DNA from: an uncultured Saprospiraceae bacterium
Lineage (GTDB): Bacteria > Bacteroidota > Bacteroidia > Chitinophagales > Saprospiraceae
Length of the DNA stretch: 39,647 bases
NCBI GenBank assembly: GCA_937974625.1
Contig: CALJVJ010000093.1
Coordinates: 1 to 39,647, forward strand
Direction of reading: 5' to 3'
Shown: positions 35,679 to 39,647 of the stretch, piece after piece
Layout: every line of letters begins with the position of its first letter
Numbering within the stretch: position 1 is the first letter of the stretch
The notes under the pieces: generated by a model
Seen by the model: the letters and a program-made list of their open reading frames with translations, nothing else
What the model was told of the DNA's origin: nothing
The model's database searches: none
Program-made: the position numbers and the translations under genes

Positions 35679-35707
35679 TTTGTTTTTTAAACCTTCTTAT
35701 AGTTTTA
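35679..35707 (+). promoter_or_regulatory. Candidate promoter of the serine hydrolase gene
   Basis: TTTG at 35679-35682 and TAGTTTTA at 35700-35707 (7 of 8) are 17 nt apart, at the low end of the spacing reported for Bacteroidota. The leader would be about 15 nt. Confidence 0.3.
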
Positions 35708-35726
35708 AATTCTAAATTATTTTAAA

Positions 35727-37001
35727 ATGAGATATTTAAGCCTTCTATTTAGTTTTTTTGTTGTTGTAAACCTTTGTGCACAGTCTGCTTCTAATCCATT
35801 AATACCTGCTTCGCCTGAAAGTGTGGGTATGTCCACAGATAGATTAGCTAGAATCGATGCTATGTGCAAACAAGCGATTTTAGATAAGGAAGTACCTGGT
35901 ATGGTAGTTTTGGTTGCTAGAAAAGGTAAAATCGTTTATAATAAGGCATTTGGTTCAGCCGACCAATCGAGTAATCGACCATTTGAAACCAATGATATTT
36001 TTAGAATTGCCTCTCAAACTAAGGCTATTACTTCTACAGCGGTCATGATGCTCTGGGAAGAAGGTAAATTTCAATTGGATGACCCGATATCTAAATACAT
36101 TCCTGAATTTAAAGACCAAAAAGTGTTAACCCGATTTAAGTATTCGGATACTTCTTTTGTGGCGGAACCTGTTAAACAAGAAATTACCATAAGACATTTA
36201 TTAACGCATACTTCAGGACTTGGCTATGGTGTTATTGATGGTGATGAACGATTTAAAATGTTGTACCACAAGGCTGGAATTACTGATTTATATTCAACAA
36301 TGCCAGTAACTATCAAAGAAAGTGTGCTAAAATTAGCTAAACTTCCTTTGCATCATCATCCAGGAGAAAAATACGTTTATAGTGAAGGCTTAGATGTATT
36401 AGGCTATTTTATAGAAATTATGTCAGGTATGCCTTTTGATAAATTTTTAAAAGACCGAATTTTTGACCCTTTAGGCATGACCGATACTTGGTTTTATCTG
36501 CCAAATAATTTGCATTCTAGATTAGTACCCGTTCAATATCCAAAAGATGGGCAGTGGAAAAATTATCCAACTACTTTTTATGACCCAGATTATCCCAAAA
36601 AAGGAGCCAAGACTTTCTTTTCTGGGGGGGCAGGATTGTCTAGTACTGCGGAAGATTATGCGACTTTTTTACAAATGTATTTAAATAAAGGAAAATTAAA
36701 CGGGCATCGGCTATTAAGTAGAACTACTGTTCAAATCATTTTAAGTAATCAAATTGGAGACTTATGGGGTGATGAAAATTTTTATGGCTTGGCTTTTGGC
36801 CTTACTGGAAATAAAGGCGCTGCTAAGGGCGGAAATGCCAGTGAAGGCTCCTTTTGGTGGGGTGGCTACTTTAATACGAACTATTTTGCAGACCCGAAAG
36901 AAGATATAATTGGCATTATTATGAAGCAAACGCAAGGTTTGAGTGTAGATAATTCAACTTGGCGGTTTAAGAATTTGATAATGCAAGCGGTGGATGATTA
37001 G
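35727..37001 (+). CDS. Exported serine hydrolase, beta-lactamase fold (class C / EstB-like)
   Basis: A 424-residue exported protein. The signal peptide (1-18, cleavage near LCAQ) is followed by the beta-lactamase-related fold (PF00144). The SxxK motif is SQTK (S96, K99). The motif that is usually YxN is YSE here (218-220), so the conserved Asn is Glu. IRHLLTHTSGLGYG and a GSFWWGG region near the C-terminus, in place of KTG, fit the serine-hydrolase/esterase group rather than true beta-lactamases. It should act as an esterase, D-aminopeptidase or peptidase in the periplasm; antibiotic hydrolysis is not indicated. It stands alone between the minus-strand operon and the 40-bp palindrome. Confidence 0.9.
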   Translation: MRYLSLLFSFFVVVNLCAQSASNPLIPASPESVGMSTDRLARIDAMCKQAILDKEVPGMVVLVARKGKIVYNKAFGSADQSSNRPFETNDIFRIASQTKAITSTAVMMLWEEGKFQLDDPISKYIPEFKDQKVLTRFKYSDTSFVAEPVKQEITIRHLLTHTSGLGYGVIDGDERFKMLYHKAGITDLYSTMPVTIKESVLKLAKLPLHHHPGEKYVYSEGLDVLGYFIEIMSGMPFDKFLKDRIFDPLGMTDTWFYLPNNLHSRLVPVQYPKDGQWKNYPTTFYDPDYPKKGAKTFFSGGAGLSSTAEDYATFLQMYLNKGKLNGHRLLSRTTVQIILSNQIGDLWGDENFYGLAFGLTGNKGAAKGGNASEGSFWWGGYFNTNYFADPKEDIIGIIMKQTQGLSVDNSTWRFKNLIMQAVDD

Positions 37002-37338
37002 TTTGAAACTGGTAATATGTAATATTTTAATGCAAAAGTGAAGAGTTGTGTAAATTTTTCTTACCACATAAGTACTTATGTGGTAAGAAAAATAAATATA
37101 ATAAAAAATAATTTTTTGATATTCTTTTTAACTTCAAAAAATAGGAAAAATTGAGCTGTTAAAATAATAGCATTGATAATTAACTGACAATCAATGTGTT
37201 GAAATTTGTCACTATAACTACTATGGACGAGTTTTAACCCAGAAATCCTAATTGCCTTTTCGCTCATCCACCCCTCAGCGTCTGCACCTTCTTTCTCTTT
37301 CTGTAACCAAACCTAACTTCAATCGTCTTCCATAAAAT
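37002..37338. other. Gene-free region with a 40-bp perfect palindrome
   Basis: These 337 nt separate the serine hydrolase and sigma-factor genes. The notable content is the palindrome at 37054-37093. A purine/pyrimidine-biased stretch (37250-37300, GCCTTTTCGC ... CCCCTCAGCG) resembles words in other gaps. I see no supported ORF. Confidence 0.55.
37054..37093. repeat. Perfect 40-bp palindrome with no spacer
   Basis: Both halves (37054-37073 and 37074-37093) are exact reverse complements, centred on AAGTACTT, with core TTACCACATAAGT. T-rich left and A-rich right ends mean a hairpin would not be followed by a U-tract on either strand, so it is not a canonical intrinsic terminator. It starts 53 nt after the serine hydrolase gene. 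Confidence 0.9.
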
Positions 37339-37848
37339 ATGAGCACCGAAGAATTTCAAAAAGACATATTACCATTGCAAGACAAGTTGTACCGCTATGC
37401 CTTGAGTATGGTTTATGAGGTGGACTTAGCGAAAGATATTGTGCAAGAAGTGTTTATAAAAATTTGGAAAAAACGCGAGCAGTTAGATCAAATAGAGAAC
37501 AAAGAGGCATGGTGTATTAGAGTGACTCGGAATCAAGCTTTAGATAAATTAAAAATGGCGCATCGAAAAAATGTTGGATTGGAACATGCCGCCAATCAAT
37601 TTGTCAGCACCTTGAACCCCGAAGGATTAGCAGAAGAAAAGGACTTAGTTGCTGCTATTTATGATATCATGAAAGATTTGACGGAGCAGCAGCGAGAAAT
37701 TTTTCGATTGAGGGATTTATTAGGCTATAGTAACAAGGAAATAAAAGAAATGCTTCATTTGAATGATAGTCAAGTTAAAGTAAATTTATTTAGAGCAAGG
37801 CAAAAAATAAAATTAAAATTAGGCAAATTAATCAATTATGGAGGCTAA
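37339..37848 (+). CDS. ECF-type RNA polymerase sigma factor
   Basis: A 169-residue sigma-70 family ECF protein. Region 2 (about 10-77) has DLAKDIVQEVFIKIWKKR and the -10-recognition helix ending NQALDKLK; region 4 (about 103-160) has DLTEQQREIFRLRDLLGYSNKEI with helix-turn-helix LGYSNKEIKEMLHLNDSQVKVNL and the basic FRARQKIK end. No regions 1 or 3 are present, as expected. The next gene overlaps by 11 nt and encodes a single-pass membrane protein, so regulation by a membrane anti-sigma partner is likely. A DUF4252 gene follows. Confidence 0.95.
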   Translation: MSTEEFQKDILPLQDKLYRYALSMVYEVDLAKDIVQEVFIKIWKKREQLDQIENKEAWCIRVTRNQALDKLKMAHRKNVGLEHAANQFVSTLNPEGLAEEKDLVAAIYDIMKDLTEQQREIFRLRDLLGYSNKEIKEMLHLNDSQVKVNLFRARQKIKLKLGKLINYGG

Positions 37849-38314
37849 AAATCAGTCGGAATTAGTTAAGAAATACTGGAAAGGAGAGAGTAGTGTAGAG
37901 GAAGAAAAGGAATTGTTGAAAAGCAATTTGTCACACCTTGAGGTGAAGGAAAGTACGCACTTTCAGCAAATTAGAGATTTTTCTAAAATGTCTTTAGGTG
38001 CAGATTTTGAAGCCGAATTAATGGCTAAAATCAAGCAAGAAAGTACTCCTGTAAGGCAGTTGCATCCAAGAATGCTGTTAAGAGTTGCCGCGGCAGTTTT
38101 GGTTTGTGTATCCATGTACTTTTTATATCAACCATTAGAACAAACAACCGAAGAAACCCAATTAGCAGCCTTAGAAGAAGACCCAGAAAAGGCATTTGAA
38201 ATCACTAAACAGGCTTTATTATTGGTTTCAGCAAAACTTAATAAAGCATCAAAAGTAGCATTGCCTTTAGATAAATTTGAAGAGACGCAGACCAAAATTA
38301 AAGATAGAAATTGA
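37838..38314 (+). CDS. Single-pass membrane protein, candidate anti-sigma factor
   Basis: A 158-residue protein with one membrane helix at about 80-98 (LLRVAAAVLVCVSMYFLY). The N-terminal ~75 residues are charged and helical (ELVKKYWKGESSVEEEKELL), as in the cytoplasmic sigma-binding part of anti-sigma factors; the C-terminal ~58 residues would be periplasmic. I see no zinc-binding HxxxCxxC motif. The start overlaps the sigma gene by 11 nt, so translation is coupled. The function is inferred from topology and coupling, not from family recognition. Confidence 0.75.
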   Translation: MEAKNQSELVKKYWKGESSVEEEKELLKSNLSHLEVKESTHFQQIRDFSKMSLGADFEAELMAKIKQESTPVRQLHPRMLLRVAAAVLVCVSMYFLYQPLEQTTEETQLAALEEDPEKAFEITKQALLLVSAKLNKASKVALPLDKFEETQTKIKDRN

Positions 38315-38796
38315 CGAATTTCTACCTTAGTAGTATTCTACTGAAGACTAAAAATGATTAATATGTATTTTAATGAAAGCTAGAATTTTATAATTAGCTT
38401 AAGCCCCACGTTTGGGAACACGTTAGAAAAGGTGGCGGCTGCCTGTCAAAAAACTGTTTGACGGAGGAGTTTTTTTTGACTTGATTTTTTGTTTCTTTTT
38501 TATCGAAGAAAAAAGAAAAGGGCATCTAGTCAACTCCTAAAGCTAAAATTTGGTTCAAAATATTGATTTACAGAAAATTAAATATTTGATTATTTTGTTG
38601 TTCATTAGAATACCTTAGTAGTAAGATAAAAATACCTTCAGATTCTTCTGAGTCAAAGAAATAAGTTAAGCTACTTAATGTGAACCGTTTAGTTATCTTA
38701 TTTCTTCAACAGAATCTGAAGTTATTTTTATCGCGTTTATAATATAACCGACAACTTGTATTAAATCACCCGATTAAATTTTTAAATCACCAAATC
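38315..38796. other. Structured gene-free region before the DUF4252 gene
   Basis: These 482 nt hold a weak stem C-T-GTCAAA/TTTGAC-G-G (38443-38450 with 38457-38464), with a T-run at 38470-38477 that may end the sigma operon; a 10-bp TTTCTTTTTT/AAAAAAGAAA hairpin at 38492-38518; a 13-nt direct repeat TACCTTAGTAGTA (38323-38335 and 38611-38623); and the long hairpin at 38625-38732. No ORF is supported. Confidence 0.6.
38625..38732 (+). repeat. 108-nt long inverted repeat / structured leader before the DUF4252 gene
   Basis: Outer arms 38625-38646 and 38711-38732 pair over 21 of 22 positions (one C/T mismatch). Inner arms AAGAAATAAG (38656-38665) and CTTATTTCTT (38697-38706) pair over 10 bp, and small hairpins (TTAAG-CTA-CTTAA) lie within the loop. 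The copy of TACCTTAGTAGTA at 38611-38623 abuts it. It ends 64 nt before the start at 38797. It could be a 5' UTR structure, an sRNA or a small mobile-element remnant; no T-run follows, so it is not a standard terminator. Confidence 0.75.
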
Positions 38797-39642
38797 ATGA
38801 AAAGAACAACCATTTTAGGATTATTGACTTTATTCAGCATAGGAATTTTCGCTCAGAATAATGCAATCGACCGTTATTTTAAGGCACATTTAGATAACCC
38901 TGCCTTTACAAAATTTGAAGTTACCGAGAAATCATTTGAATTATTTACAGACATCGAAACAGAGGACGCAGAAGAACAAAGAGTACTAGATGCGCTTTCA
39001 GAAATTGAAGGTATCAAAGTCTTAGCAAATAGAAAAACAGATATAGGCGGAGAATATTACCTGGAAGCGATGGGTAAATTGGATAGTGATGGCAATTACG
39101 AAGATTTAGTAGTCTTAGAAACAGCATCAGAAAATGTCCGATTTTTGATTAGAGAAGATGAAATGGCTATTCAAGAATTTTTAGCAGTCATTAGTGCAGA
39201 TGAAAATTTTGTCATTGCGTCCCTTTATGGAAAAATCGACTTAGGCAGCATTTCTCGTATCATGGAAGTTATGCGCAATGGGGGAGGAACTTGGTTTAAT
39301 ATTTTTGAAAATATGCACGAAGAAGAAATCATTGTCAATCAAGCACCAACGGCTACTAAAAATGGAGCATCTACTACATTATCCGAGGTTAGTATCAATG
39401 ATTTGAGTTTGAATATATTCCCCAATCCTGCTACTGAATTTATTTTTGTGGAAGCTAAAAATGGCGTTTCTACTGAAATGGAAATTGGGTTTTATTCCTT
39501 GTTGGGTAAAGAAATTCGAAATTACGGTAAAGCCACTTTACCCTACAAAGTAGAATTAAAAGATTTGCCAGCAGGCACGTATTTTTTAAGATTGACAGAT
39601 AAGGCTGGTAGTTTTAAAAATTTCAAAATAGTTAACAAATAG
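38797..39642 (+). CDS. DUF4252 protein with C-terminal T9SS sorting domain
   Basis: A 281-residue exported protein. The signal peptide is 1-20 (TILGLLTLFSIGIFAQ). The middle (about 21-175) is DUF4252-like, with two alpha/beta units including an AEEQRVLDALSEIEGIKVL segment and VVLETASENVRFLIRE. After a linker (176-205) comes a type A T9SS sorting domain (about 205-281): LSLNIFPNPATEF, then GFYSLLGKEIRNYG, DLPAGTYFLRLTD and a basic end. The T9SS domain predicts export across the outer membrane and surface attachment or release, unusual for DUF4252 proteins, which I know as periplasmic. It is downstream of the sigma and membrane genes, past a structured gap, and complete, ending 5 nt before the window edge. 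Confidence 0.85.
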   Translation: MKRTTILGLLTLFSIGIFAQNNAIDRYFKAHLDNPAFTKFEVTEKSFELFTDIETEDAEEQRVLDALSEIEGIKVLANRKTDIGGEYYLEAMGKLDSDGNYEDLVVLETASENVRFLIREDEMAIQEFLAVISADENFVIASLYGKIDLGSISRIMEVMRNGGGTWFNIFENMHEEEIIVNQAPTATKNGASTTLSEVSINDLSLNIFPNPATEFIFVEAKNGVSTEMEIGFYSLLGKEIRNYGKATLPYKVELKDLPAGTYFLRLTDKAGSFKNFKIVNK

Positions 39643-39647
39643 AAAGT

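Noticed and set aside
35727-37001. Antibiotic-resistance beta-lactamase
   Set aside because: The SxxK is present, but the usual YxN is YSE and the third motif is not KTG; the protein fits the broader serine hydrolase/esterase group.
37054-37093. Intrinsic terminator of the serine hydrolase gene
   Set aside because: The hairpin is preceded by T and followed by A on both strands, the reverse of a terminator, so I list it as a palindrome instead.

Overview
The window looks like a chromosomal segment of an AT-rich Bacteroidota, probably Saprospirales-like (the phylum is well supported, the order is inference). The evidence is two proteins with C-terminal type IX secretion (T9SS) sorting domains, a giant SprB-repeat surface protein, A-rich rather than Shine-Dalgarno leaders, promoter boxes of the Bacteroidota form TAnnTTTG, and families common in this phylum (DUF3089, DUF4252, exported M20 and S41 peptidases, Asp-box propeller proteins). 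I see no tRNA, rRNA, CRISPR array, prophage or insertion sequence.

Layout, 1-13.5 kb: the 3' part of an alpha-galactosidase-like gene and an SSS sodium:solute symporter; a small exported DUF3299-like protein on the minus strand; an overlapping CPBP protease / exported AbgB-like M20 amidohydrolase pair; a small exported orphan protein with its own terminator; an orphan LytTR response regulator; a DUF3089 hydrolase and a second M20 amidohydrolase in tandem; a BlaI/MecI-type repressor with a striking double-dyad operator over its promoter; a divergent PPK2 kinase with a canonical Bacteroidota promoter; DoxX; then purK and purE.

Layout, 13.5-24.3 kb: an APH-fold kinase convergent with purE, then one 8.4-kb minus-strand gene of about 2807 aa. 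It has about 15 N-terminal SprB-type repeats, two copies of a PKD / cohesin-like / carboxypeptidase-regulatory-like / dockerin-like / cohesin-like module, a lectin-like insert between them, and a T9SS sorting domain. A gene-poor 0.76-kb leader separates it from a nitrilase-family amidohydrolase.

Layout, 24.3-39.6 kb: exported Asp-box propeller protein, exported S41 protease, membrane-anchored GH73 glucosaminidase (minus), lipoprotein di-heme peroxidase, hemE, then a minus-strand group of a second APH-fold kinase, a lipoprotein RidA and a YdeI/DUF1801-like protein. A beta-lactamase-fold serine hydrolase follows. The end holds an ECF sigma factor, a single-pass membrane protein overlapping it (candidate anti-sigma), and a DUF4252 protein carrying a T9SS sorting domain, which together look like one envelope-sensing cassette.

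Much of the window serves the cell envelope and outside world (secreted peptidases, surface repeat protein, peroxidase, cell-wall hydrolase, transporter), mixed with core metabolism (purK, purE, hemE). Non-coding features worth attention are the BlaI operator, a 40-bp perfect palindrome at 37054-37093, a 108-nt long hairpin at 38625-38732 before the DUF4252 gene, a folded repeat in the purK-purE gap, and several strong intrinsic terminators.
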